Shown: positions 1-6,934 of the stretch, piece by piece
How the letters are laid out: every line of letters begins with the position of its first letter
How positions within the stretch are numbered: position 1 is the first letter of the stretch
Source of the DNA: Ornithinimicrobium sufpigmenti
GTDB lineage: Bacteria > Actinomycetota > Actinomycetes > Actinomycetales > Dermatophilaceae
Direction: 5' to 3'
Length of the DNA stretch: 64,000 nt
Assembly (NCBI RefSeq): GCF_004322775.1
Contig: NZ_CP036403.1
Span: 558,001 to 622,000, forward strand
The notes under the pieces: model-generated
Database searches by the model: none
What the model was told of the DNA's origin: nothing
Seen by the model: the letters and a program-made list of their open reading frames with translations, nothing else
Made by a program: the position numbers and the translations under genes

Positions 1-991
1 CGAGCTGCCCGTCGACGAGGCCGGTGCTCGCCAGCTCGTCCGAGCGGCCGAGGCGGCGCTGCGTGAGGCCCGGGACCGGCATCAGCGCGCCTGTGCCGCC
101 CTGGACCGGCGCCGTGCTGACGTGGCCGCCCTGACCACCCGGCTGGACCGGGCCCAGGGCCACATCTCGGCCGAGGAGGCCAGGGTGCGGACGCTCGAGG
201 CCCAGCTGGCGGGCGACCGGCAGGACACTCCCGACGAGGCGCTCGTCCAGCAGGTGGACAGCTGCGCAGTCGAGGTCAGCGAGCGCACGCGAGCCGTCCG
301 CGAGGCAGCCGAGGCGATGGCCGCCGCGGATGTCGAAGGCACCCGCGCCGAGCTGCGCTCCGCCCGGCACCAGCACGTCCTGGCTTCCCGGGCCCGGGAG
401 GAGGTCCACGCGGAGCTCAACCAGGTCAAGGGCCAGGTGGAGATGGCGGCGGGGGAGGGGCGCCAGGAGCTGTACGACCTCGCCGTCGCTCACCTCGACG
501 ACGCCGAGCGCGACCTACGGGCGGTCGACCGACGGGCCCGCGCGGCCCGCCACCTGCACACCACGCTCAGCCGGCACCGGGACAACGCCCACCGTGCCTA
601 CGTCCGGCCCTACACCCACGCGCTGGAGGAGCTGGGTCGCCAGGTCTACGGACCCGGCTTCGCGGTCACCGTCGACGAGGACCTGTCCCTGTCCGCCCGC
701 ACCCTGGGCGGGGTGACCGTGCCGTTTGCCGAGCTGTCCGGCGGGGCCAAGGAGCAGCTGGGCATCCTCGCGCGGCTGGCCGTCGCGCGGCTCGTGGACC
801 CGACGCAGGGCGTGCCCGTCGTCATCGACGACGCCCTCGGGTACTCCGATCCGCAGCGCCTGCACCAGATGGGGGTAGTGCTGGGGGCTGCCACCGAAGG
901 GACCAGCGACGTCCAGGTCATCCTGCTCACCTGCACCCCCCAGCGCTACGCCGCCATCCCCGACGTGCACACGGTCCGACTCACGGCCTAG
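1..991 (+). CDS. SMC/Rad50-like AAA ATPase, C-terminal part (5' truncated by window)
   Basis: The frame is open from base 2, so the gene begins before the window and about 329 codons are visible. The first ~190 visible residues are rich in Ala, Arg and Glu and read as a long coiled coil. The C-terminal ATPase head follows: an ABC signature SGGAKEQL near visible residue 246, then a Walker B/D-loop stretch VVIDDALGYSDP, and a final VILLTCTPQRY strand. This order is that of SMC/Rad50/YhaN-type ATPases that hold DNA ends or scan DNA. The N-terminal Walker A lies outside the window, so the exact family is unknown. The stop codon shares the tetranucleotide CTAG with the stop of the convergent OsmC gene. 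Confidence 0.8.
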   Translation, partial: ELPVDEAGARQLVRAAEAALREARDRHQRACAALDRRRADVAALTTRLDRAQGHISAEEARVRTLEAQLAGDRQDTPDEALVQQVDSCAVEVSERTRAVREAAEAMAAADVEGTRAELRSARHQHVLASRAREEVHAELNQVKGQVEMAAGEGRQELYDLAVAHLDDAERDLRAVDRRARAARHLHTTLSRHRDNAHRAYVRPYTHALEELGRQVYGPGFAVTVDEDLSLSARTLGGVTVPFAELSGGAKEQLGILARLAVARLVDPTQGVPVVIDDALGYSDPQRLHQMGVVLGAATEGTSDVQVILLTCTPQRYAAIPDVHTVRLTA

Positions 992-1467
992 CCGGTCCGG
1001 CCGTCCGCGACCGCGGTCACCGGCTCGTGCTCCACGGGGAAGTTCACCGATGAGGCGATGAAGCAGGCGCGGTGTGCCTCCGCGTGCAGCTGAGGCAGCC
1101 GGTCGACGTCGGCGGCGATGGCGACGGTGACGTGCGGGCGGAGCAGCACCCGGCTGAACCGTCCACCGATCCCTTCCTGTTCCATCCAGCCCACGGGCTC
1201 GTCGCGGTATGCGGTCACCGTCACCCCGTGGCTGACCGCCACGTGCAGGAAGGAGAGCAGGTGGCACTCCGCGAGGGCGGCCAGGAGCAGGACCTCGGGG
1301 TTCCACCGGCCCGGGTCGCCGCGGAACGGCTTGTCGGCGGACAGCTCCAGGTCGGGGCGCCCGGTGCTCCGGGCGAGCACGTCCCGGGAGTAGTCGCGGT
1401 AGCCGGAGGTCCCGGTGCCGCGGTTGCCGGTCCAGGTCAGGTCGAGCGCGTAGGTGTGGGTGGCCAT
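988..1467 (-). CDS. OsmC family peroxiredoxin-like protein
   Basis: A 159-residue protein of normal OsmC/Ohr length. The start is placed at the ATG giving MATHTYALDLTW; longer upstream frames lack a typical OsmC N-terminus. The family places a Glu and two cysteines at the active site. Here they appear as the PEVLLLAALAECH segment and a second Cys in HRACFIASSVNFP, so thiol peroxidase chemistry against organic hydroperoxides is plausible. It is transcribed convergently with the upstream ATPase gene and divergently from the SRPBCC gene. OsmC and not Ohr is preferred because of the KPFRGDPGRWNPE segment, but this is from memory of the families. Confidence 0.85.
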   Translation of the reverse strand: MATHTYALDLTWTGNRGTGTSGYRDYSRDVLARSTGRPDLELSADKPFRGDPGRWNPEVLLLAALAECHLLSFLHVAVSHGVTVTAYRDEPVGWMEQEGIGGRFSRVLLRPHVTVAIAADVDRLPQLHAEAHRACFIASSVNFPVEHEPVTAVADGRTG

Positions 1468-1578
1468 GGCGTCACTGTGGCAGAGACGGAGGAGGTGATG
1501 TCCGCGGCGGCGTACAGCGGCGGCGCGCGGCCGTCCCCGGGCGAGCGTCCTCGGCTCGCGGGCCGGACACCGGCCTAC

Positions 1579-1584
1579 TAGCGT
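1579..1584 (+). promoter_or_regulatory. TAGCGT -10 box, leaderless layout, for the SRPBCC gene
   Basis: TAGCGT ends 7 nt before the ATG at 1592 and no Shine-Dalgarno sequence lies between. Same spacing as other starts in this window. Confidence 0.55.
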
Positions 1585-1591
1585 CGCGAGC

Positions 1592-2059
1592 ATGAACGAC
1601 GACACGAGCATCACCGTCAGCCGCACGATCGACGCCTCGGCCGCGGAGATCTTCGAGGTCCTCTCCCTGCCGGAACGGCACGTCGAGCTGGACGGCTCCG
1701 GCTTCGTCCGCTCCGTGGACCACGCAGACCGGATCACCGGCACCGGCCAGGTCTTCACGATGAACATGACCGGGGACCACATGGGCGGCGACTACCAGAC
1801 CGACAACCACGTGACCGGCTACGACAAGGACCACCTGCTGGCCTGGGAGACCGCGCCCGCCGGTACCGAGCCGCCCGGCTGGCAGTGGGTGTGGGAACTC
1901 GTCCCCCAGGGGCCGGACAGCACCGAGGTCCGGCACAGTTACGACTGGGGCAAGGTGACCGACCAGGAGCTGCTGAAGAAGGTCTCCTTCCCGCTCGTGA
2001 CCGAGGAGCAGCTGGAGGACACTCTCGCTCGACTGGCCGCGGCGGTCTCCGGCAGCTGA
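1592..2059 (+). CDS. SRPBCC (START/Bet v1-like) family protein
   Basis: A 155-residue protein beginning with a SRTIDASAAEIFEVLSLPERH segment, the usual opening of polyketide-cyclase/AHSA1-like SRPBCC domains. The end (EEQLEDTLARLAAAV) forms the long C-terminal helix that closes the ligand pocket. A W-rich centre (WETAPAGTEPPGWQWVWELVPQG) and HSYDWGKV match the actinobacterial SRPBCC proteins I know. Members bind hydrophobic ligands or act in lipid/polyketide chemistry; no substrate can be read here. It is a single gene with its own promoter, followed by tRNA-Arg. Confidence 0.8.
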   Translation: MNDDTSITVSRTIDASAAEIFEVLSLPERHVELDGSGFVRSVDHADRITGTGQVFTMNMTGDHMGGDYQTDNHVTGYDKDHLLAWETAPAGTEPPGWQWVWELVPQGPDSTEVRHSYDWGKVTDQELLKKVSFPLVTEEQLEDTLARLAAAVSGS

Positions 2060-2132
2060 GGCGGCGCGTGCGGTGCCGGACCGCAGGCCGACCCGTGAGA
2101 GGATCGTGGTCGCGCCGGCGGTCCGTCGGCCT

Positions 2133-2205
2133 GCCCTCGTAGCTCAGGGGATAGAGCACCGCTCTCCTAAAGCGGGTGTCGCAGGTTCGAATCCTGCCGG
2201 GGGCA
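2133..2205 (+). tRNA. tRNA-Arg(CCU)
   Basis: A 73-nt cloverleaf. The acceptor strands GCCCUCG and CGGGGGC pair with one U-G wobble. The anticodon loop CUCCUAA gives anticodon CCU (codon AGG), and the T loop is UUCGAAU. Discriminator A; CCA is not encoded. Confidence 0.95.
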
Positions 2206-2210
2206 CGTTG

Positions 2211-2261
2211 CATCGGCGTGTCTGCACATGTGCCGATGAGGCCTGCGGCGTGTCGCACGCC
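2211..2261 (+). terminator. Two hairpins after tRNA-Arg
   Basis: CATCGGC (2211-2217) pairs with GCCGATG (2232-2238). A second tight stem, GGCGTG/CACGCC with a 3-nt loop, sits at 2247-2261. No U tract follows, as is common in high-GC actinobacteria, so the terminator role is inferred from position. Confidence 0.4.
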
Positions 2262-2511
2262 TGGACAATCACATCGCTACGAGCACATCGCCGCAACCGT
2301 CCGCCCGGTCCTCCCCCCTCACTCGCATCTCGCGCTCGGGGTTGCGTGAGACTGAGTGGTGGAGCCGACCACAAGGTCGGGATCGACGGGCCGGGGTCAT
2401 GGCCCCGTTGCGGAAGCAATACCTGAACCTGGGTGCACGGTCCTTCATCGCCGGTGTCAGGTACTACACACTGGGGGGAGTACCGACCGCAACGTCGACA
2501 AGGAGTCACAC
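2262..2511. other. Intergenic leader region before the four-CSD gene
   Basis: With the hairpins above, this forms a gene-free stretch of about 300 nt. It presumably holds the promoter and a long 5' leader of the cold-shock-domain gene, as is usual for cold-shock genes. Small dyads are visible, for example GGTACT/AGTACC around 2460-2483. No convincing -35/-10 pair or open frame with a ribosome site was found. Confidence 0.35.
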
Positions 2512-3456
2512 GTGACCGAGGGAACCGTCCGCTGGTTCGACGCCGATCGTGGGTTCGGCTTCATCGCCCTCGGGCAGGAGGCCGAGGACCTGTACGTGCA
2601 TGCGTCCGAGATCGTCAGCGACGCCGCGATCAAGCTGCTCCGGGAGGGGCAGGTGGTCGAGTTCGAGATGGGCGAAGGGGAACGAGGCCCGCAGGCGCGC
2701 CGCGTCCGGGTCATGGCCGACCGGGCCGCCGATACACCGCTGGGCCTGCTCGGCACCGTCTCCTGGTACGAGCCTGCCAAGGGGTACGGCTTCATCACGC
2801 CCGACGGCGGTGGTGCCGAGATCTTCCTGCACAGCTCGGCCATCGTGGGCGGCGGCGTGGTGTGGGAGGGGCAGCGGGTGGCGTTCCTCGTCGTCGAGGG
2901 GGAGAAGGGCCCGCAGGCTGATCACCTGCTCCCCCTGGGAGACCAGGCCGGCCAGCAGGCCGCGGCAGACGACGGGGCGGACGGCACCGTGTCCTGGTAC
3001 GACGCGGACAAGGGCTTCGGGTTCATCACCCCCGAGTCGGGCGGCCCCGATGTGTTCGTCCACGTCCGGGCGCTGTCCGACGGGCTCCCCGAGCTGGGCG
3101 AGGGCGACCGGGTGACGTACGACGCGGTCATGAGCGAGAAGGGCCCGCAAGCTCGGGACGTGCGCCTCGCGCGCCGCTCGACACCACGGGGCGCACCCGC
3201 GCCGTCGACGGTCCGCGCTCGGTCGGGACAACGGGAGGCACCGGCCGTCCCGGCGCGTGGGGGCGAGGGAGTGGTCGTGCGCTACGACGCGGAGCGCGGG
3301 TTCGGCTTCATCGCCCCGGACACGGGAGGCGCGGACCTGTTCGTCCACGTGTCCGTTCTCCGAGGCGTCGAGGCGCTGTACCAGGGCGATCGGGTCCGGT
3401 ACCAGGTGCGACAGAGCGATCGAGGCCCGCAGGCCGACCGCGTCGAACTGGTGTGA
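2512..3456 (+). CDS. Protein with four tandem cold-shock domains
   Basis: GTG start with AGGAG 6 nt upstream; 314 residues. Four copies of the cold-shock (S1-like OB) fold are visible, each with an RNP1-like G[FY]GFI motif and a later [FV][LV]H motif: about residues 3-67 (DRGFGFIAL), 82-146 (AKGYGFITP), 158-222 (DKGFGFITP) and 252-314 (ERGFGFIAP). Each domain ends with a GPQA signature. Bacterial cold-shock proteins are usually single domains of about 67 residues that bind single-stranded RNA or DNA and melt RNA structure. Four domains would bind a long or multi-site RNA. The linker between domains 3 and 4 (about 224-250) is Ala/Pro/Arg-rich. Likely cytoplasmic RNA chaperone; the partner RNA is unknown. 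Confidence 0.85.
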   Translation: MTEGTVRWFDADRGFGFIALGQEAEDLYVHASEIVSDAAIKLLREGQVVEFEMGEGERGPQARRVRVMADRAADTPLGLLGTVSWYEPAKGYGFITPDGGGAEIFLHSSAIVGGGVVWEGQRVAFLVVEGEKGPQADHLLPLGDQAGQQAAADDGADGTVSWYDADKGFGFITPESGGPDVFVHVRALSDGLPELGEGDRVTYDAVMSEKGPQARDVRLARRSTPRGAPAPSTVRARSGQREAPAVPARGGEGVVVRYDAERGFGFIAPDTGGADLFVHVSVLRGVEALYQGDRVRYQVRQSDRGPQADRVELV

Positions 3457-3517
3457 GCGGGAGGGCGGCCCAGCCCGGGCGACGTGGTCAAGCCTTGCCG
3501 GGGAGCACTGCGACGTT

Positions 3518-3694
3518 CTAGCCGGGGCTCTGCGTGGACGAGCGTTGGGTGCCCTCGGGGTCCTCGGTCCTCTCGAGGGACTCCTCCAGGATGATCTCCG
3601 CCTGCTCGTGGGGGCTGTCACTGCCGACCGCCTGCTCCTCGGGCAGCAACCGCGCGCGGGTGTCGACGTCGTGCTCGTCCGGAGTCTGCGTCAT
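3518..3694 (-). CDS. Small conserved acidic protein
   Basis: A 58-residue acidic protein (MTQTPDEHDVDTRARLLPEE...) whose central LLPEEQAVGSD...AEIILEESLERTE stretch I recall in short uncharacterised actinobacterial proteins. The start is the ATG at 3694; no strong ribosome site is visible. It has no signal peptide, cysteine or membrane segment. It is divergent from the secreted peptide genes and shares a 191-nt intergenic region with them, so it may be co-regulated. Function not recognised. Confidence 0.6.
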   Translation of the reverse strand: MTQTPDEHDVDTRARLLPEEQAVGSDSPHEQAEIILEESLERTEDPEGTQRSSTQSPG

Positions 3695-3732
3695 GCGGTG
3701 ACGATACTCGCGCCCTGCCCAGGGTGCGGGTT

Positions 3733-3752
3733 CGTTCGGGATCGTTCGGGAT
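3733..3752. repeat. Two direct 10-bp repeats, possible operator
   Basis: CGTTCGGGAT occurs twice head to tail in the divergent intergenic region between the small acidic gene and the first peptide gene. A helical-turn period of 10 bp fits a binding site for a DNA-binding protein such as the nearby HTH regulator; this is inference. Confidence 0.4.
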
Positions 3753-3885
3753 CGATGCATGTGCCGTCCGCCCCGACGACAGTGTCCGAGGACGGGTTCC
3801 CGTCACCACGGCGCTCACGCAGGGACGCGAGGTATGCCGTGCGGTCATCGTGCGTGACCACATCCACCAACGAAGGGAAGTACCC

Positions 3886-4029
3886 ATGAAGCGCATCGTC
3901 CGTACCGTCCTCGTCGGCACCGCCACCGTCGGCATCGCCGTCGGGATGGCCATGCCCGCCAGCGCCGTCGAGCTGCTGCCCGGCGGCTGTCACATCCTCT
4001 TCGAGCGGGTCTACTGCCAGATCCGCTGA
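3886..4029 (+). CDS. Small secreted two-cysteine peptide 1
   Basis: A 47-residue precursor starting MKRIVRTVLVG with a GAAGGGAAG ribosome site 5 nt upstream. Residues 1-27 form a clear Sec signal peptide (KR positive end, hydrophobic core, A-S-A cleavage motif). The predicted mature peptide is only 20 residues (starting VELLPGG), with two cysteines eight residues apart and the ending CQIR. Extracellular formation of a small disulfide loop is plausible. The next gene encodes a peptide of the same design ending CEIR. It lies upstream, same strand, of a large HTH-NB-ARC-TPR regulator. No known family recognised; a signal peptide, bacteriocin or other secreted factor are the options. Confidence 0.7.
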   Translation: MKRIVRTVLVGTATVGIAVGMAMPASAVELLPGGCHILFERVYCQIR

Positions 4030-4039
4030 CCAACCACAC

Positions 4040-4075
4040 GTGCCGCGCACCGCAGCCCGTCGCGGTGCGCGGCAC
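4040..4075 (+). terminator. Perfect 14-bp hairpin after peptide gene 1
   Basis: GTGCCGCGCACCGC (4040-4053) and its exact reverse complement (4062-4075) surround an 8-nt loop, 10 nt after the stop codon of peptide 1. No U tract follows, so it may be an I-shaped terminator, a partial terminator or an mRNA-stabilising stem between the two peptide genes. Confidence 0.65.
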
Positions 4076-4134
4076 CTGCCTCAACCCACTGCACGGCCCG
4101 GCGTCGAAGCCGGCCACCACCATCAGGAGGATGT

Positions 4135-4269
4135 ATGAAGAAGCGCACCATCTCTGTTCTCACCGCCGCGGCCCTGGCCCTCGGGCTGTCCGTCGGGGCT
4201 GCTGGGGCGGCCCAGGCCACCCTCTGTGGTCACTGGACCGGCCAGGGGATCGTCTGCGAGATCCGGTGA
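4135..4269 (+). CDS. Small secreted two-cysteine peptide 2
   Basis: A 44-residue precursor with a strong AGGAGG ribosome site 4 nt before the ATG at 4135; an ATG at 4131 is in another frame and is not used. Residues 1-28 form a Sec signal peptide (MKKRTISVLTAAALALGL... ending AQA). The mature peptide would be TLCGHWTGQGIVCEIR, 16 residues, with cysteines nine residues apart and the same C-terminal [VY]C[QE]IR ending as peptide 1. The strong ribosome site suggests high expression. Too short for confident family assignment; two adjacent genes of the same plan are the main evidence that both are real. Confidence 0.75.
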   Translation: MKKRTISVLTAAALALGLSVGAAGAAQATLCGHWTGQGIVCEIR

Positions 4270-4291
4270 TCCGCTGACCCGAGCACCGGAC

Positions 4292-4326
4292 GCGGGGCCC
4301 GAGCCGTAGGGGGGCTCGGGCCCCGC
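4292..4326 (+). terminator. Rho-independent-type terminator after peptide gene 2
   Basis: GCGGGGCCCGAGCC (4292-4305) pairs perfectly with 4313-4326 across a 7-nt loop and is followed by TTTG. It separates the peptide genes from the regulator gene, implying that the regulator has its own promoter or is reached only by read-through. Confidence 0.8.
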
Positions 4327-4341
4327 TTTGGGCTGGGTGGG

Positions 4342-4370
4342 TTGACCTGTTCCCCTTGCCGACGGAAGAT
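4342..4370 (+). promoter_or_regulatory. Candidate promoter of the HTH-NB-ARC-TPR gene
   Basis: TTGACC (4342-4347), 17 nt, GAAGAT (4365-4370). The -35 matches the housekeeping consensus well and the -10 moderately. It lies just after the peptide terminator and about 78 nt before the start codon. Confidence 0.4.
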
Positions 4371-4447
4371 CGACGCCGGGTCCCCTGCTGGGTTCAATGC
4401 CGAGTCCAGGGTCGAGTCCCTTGGCGGACCCGCTCGGGAGGAGAACC

Positions 4448-6916
4448 ATGACGTCACCTGCGCAGCCGGGTCTCGGCGCGCCGCCAGCGCCCGTCGGGGC
4501 GGCCACCATCGACGACCTGACCGGCGTCCTGCGCGAGCTGAGAGCCTGGGCGGGCAACCCGTCATACGCAGCGCTCGCCCAGCGCGTTGCCAGGGCCCGG
4601 CTGGCCCGCGGTGTGCCCCGCAGCGAGGCGGTCCCGGGCCGGGTGACCGTCTACGACTGCTTCCGTGAGGGGCGGCGGCGCCTCGACATGGAGCTCGTCC
4701 TCGACCTCGTCACCGCTCTGGGGGCCGGTCCGGACGACCGGGTCCGCTGGCGCCAGGCCGTTCGGGCGGTGCTGACGCCCGGCGCGGGACCGGTTCAGGC
4801 CCAGGTGGTGGCCGACCCACCGGTGCCATCCGTCGTCGGCCGCGGAGCGCAGTGCACGCAGGTGCTGGACGCGGCGGCGCACGGTCCCGTGGTCATCACC
4901 GGGATGGCCGGGGTGGGCAAGACCTCGCTGGCCCTGCGTGCTGCACACGAGCTGGCCGATCGCCTGGAGGCCGCGGTGCTCCTGCTCGACCTGCAGGGCT
5001 CCTCCGCGGACCAGCGCCCCGTCGACGTGGGCGCAGCGGCGGCAGCTCTGCTCCAGCAGCTGAGTCCTGAGGACCAGCCCACCAACCTGGCCGAGGTGCT
5101 GCGAGGTCTGCGACGCGCGCTGTCGGGCAGGCGGTACGTCGTGGTCCTGGACGATGCAGCCTCCGCCGAGCAGGTCACGCCCTTGCTGCCCGAGGCTGGC
5201 GGCTGCCCGGTCCTGGTCACCAGCCGGCCTCGGCTGCCCGAGCTGCCCGGCGCGGAGGAGGTGCTGCTCACGCCGCTCGAGCCCCAGGAGGGTCTCGAAC
5301 TCCTGGCCTACGCCTCGGAGCGTCCGCTCCCGGCGGGTGAGGAAGCCACCGCCCTGGTCCAGCTCACCGGGGGACTGCCGCTGGCCCTGTCCGTCGTGGG
5401 GCGCCGGCTCGCGGCGCAGCCCGACTGGCCCCTGGCCGACCACGTGCAGGCCTACCGGAGCCGTCTGGAGCGGGCGAGCCTCGACCAGCAGGTCGAGGCC
5501 GCGCTCCAGGTGTCCTACGACGCACTGCCGGAAGACCAGCGCCGGGCCCTGCGGATGCTCTCGTGGCACCCGACGCGGACCGTGGGACGCCCGGCCGTCG
5601 AGGCGCTCGCCGGGCGGGCGGCCGAGGAGGTGCGGCCGCTGCTCGGGGGACTCGTCGAGGCCAACCTGCTGAGCGCCGTCGCCGAGGAGCGATGGGAGCT
5701 GCACGAGGTGGTCCGCGCCTTCGCCTCGGCGAGGTCGCTGGAGGACGACTCGCCGTCGCAGCGACGGGCAGGGACGGTACGCCTGGTCGACAGCTACCTC
5801 GCGCTGGCCTGTCGGGCCGTGTCCGTCCTGCACCCGGCCTCGGTGCAGGACTGGTACTGGGACCCCTGCCTGGACGACTCTGCCGGCACCGGCACCGGCA
5901 CCGGCACCGGCACCGGCACCGGTAGCGGTAGCGATACCGCCTCGGCGTGGGCGCAGGCGTTCCTGGCCGAGGAGCGCGGCAACCTGATGGCCAGCGCACG
6001 GTGGGCGGCCGAGCACGAGCTGCCGGAGCTCGCGGTGCGGCTGGCCGTCGTCCTGGCCCCCCACCTCTGGCAGCGCGGCGGGATCGACGCGACCTTCCAG
6101 CTGCACCTCGCGGCCCGGGCAGCGGCGCTGCAGACCGAGGACGAGATGGCTCTGGCGCTGACCGAGCGCAACCTGGGCCAGACGCTGCTGCGCGTCGGTC
6201 GCTTCGGGCAGGCCGGTGGCTACCTGGACCGGGCGCTCGCGCACTACGGCGTGGCTGGCCACGAGGACGGGCAGATCTCCATCCTCAACGCCCTCGGCTA
6301 CCTGGCCAGCTCGGTGGGCGATGACGACCGGTCGATCTCGATCTTCGCCGACCTGAGCGGACGGCTGGAGCACGACGACCAGCGCTGGGCGATCGCCAGC
6401 AGCAACCTCGCGGTGGCGCTGGTCCGGGCAGGGCAGCGGGCGCGGGCGGTGACCATCCTCAGCGAGGTGGCCGACATCGCCGCCGACCAGGGCTGGGCCG
6501 AGCGCGAGCAGTGGGCGCTCAGCAACCTCTCCGGCCTGCTCTGCGAGGAGGGGCAGGCGGCTCAGGGTCGCCAGGCGGCAGAGCGGGCGCTGCTCCTGGC
6601 GACCGAGGCGGGCGACGAGGTCGGTCGGGCGTACGCCCTGTCGAACCTGGCCGTCGCACAGCAGGCGGGCGGTGACGGGAGCTGGGCCGTGGCCACCGCG
6701 CTTCAGGCGCTCGAGGCGGCGCGGGCGCTGGAGGCACCCGACCTGGAGGCCTCGGTCCTCAACCACCTGGGCTACTTCGCCCACGCCCGCGGCGACCGGC
6801 AGCAGGCCCAGGAGCGGTATGCCGAGGCGCTCGCCGTCGCGGAGCGGATCGGCGAGGCCAGCGAGGCCCGCCGCGCCCGCGACGGCTTGGCCGAGCTGGA
6901 CGTGGCCGTCGGGTGA
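4448..6916 (+). CDS. HTH-NB-ARC-TPR regulator (STAND ATPase)
   Basis: 822 residues; the ATG at 4448 is preceded by GGAGGAG. Three parts are visible. Residues ~17-100 form an XRE-like helix-turn-helix region as in actinobacterial regulators of this type. Residues ~125-440 are an NB-ARC NTPase: Walker A GMAGVGKT with K158, Walker B VVVLDDA with D235/D236, a TSRPRLPELPG sensor and a GLPLAL motif. From ~520 to the end are TPR-like helical repeats. A (Gly-Thr)6(Gly-Ser)2 linker at residues 480-495 separates the NB-ARC part from the repeats. STAND proteins of this layout act as ligand-triggered switches in which the repeats sense a ligand and NTP binding drives assembly. The upstream secreted peptide genes are candidate ligands. 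Cytoplasmic; DNA target unknown. Confidence 0.85.
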   Translation: MTSPAQPGLGAPPAPVGAATIDDLTGVLRELRAWAGNPSYAALAQRVARARLARGVPRSEAVPGRVTVYDCFREGRRRLDMELVLDLVTALGAGPDDRVRWRQAVRAVLTPGAGPVQAQVVADPPVPSVVGRGAQCTQVLDAAAHGPVVITGMAGVGKTSLALRAAHELADRLEAAVLLLDLQGSSADQRPVDVGAAAAALLQQLSPEDQPTNLAEVLRGLRRALSGRRYVVVLDDAASAEQVTPLLPEAGGCPVLVTSRPRLPELPGAEEVLLTPLEPQEGLELLAYASERPLPAGEEATALVQLTGGLPLALSVVGRRLAAQPDWPLADHVQAYRSRLERASLDQQVEAALQVSYDALPEDQRRALRMLSWHPTRTVGRPAVEALAGRAAEEVRPLLGGLVEANLLSAVAEERWELHEVVRAFASARSLEDDSPSQRRAGTVRLVDSYLALACRAVSVLHPASVQDWYWDPCLDDSAGTGTGTGTGTGTGSGSDTASAWAQAFLAEERGNLMASARWAAEHELPELAVRLAVVLAPHLWQRGGIDATFQLHLAARAAALQTEDEMALALTERNLGQTLLRVGRFGQAGGYLDRALAHYGVAGHEDGQISILNALGYLASSVGDDDRSISIFADLSGRLEHDDQRWAIASSNLAVALVRAGQRARAVTILSEVADIAADQGWAEREQWALSNLSGLLCEEGQAAQGRQAAERALLLATEAGDEVGRAYALSNLAVAQQAGGDGSWAVATALQALEAARALEAPDLEASVLNHLGYFAHARGDRQQAQERYAEALAVAERIGEASEARRARDGLAELDVAVG
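5885..5932 (+). repeat. In-frame hexanucleotide repeat (GGCACC)6 plus (GGTAGC)2
   Basis: Six perfect GGCACC units (5885-5920) followed by two GGTAGC units code for (GT)6(GS)2. Slippage would add or remove Gly-Thr pairs without breaking the frame, so it could tune linker length between the NB-ARC and TPR parts. Confidence 0.9.
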
Positions 6917-6934
6917 GCCGCGCCGAGCGGCGGG

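Noticed and set aside
4131..4277. Alternative frame from the ATG at 4131 (MYEEAHHLCSHRR...)
   Set aside because: It has no signal peptide or hydrophobic core and overlaps the well-supported peptide 2 frame, which has better ribosome-site spacing.
5885..5932. Phase-variable on/off switch from the GGCACC repeat
   Set aside because: The unit is 6 bp, so slippage never changes the frame; only linker length can vary.
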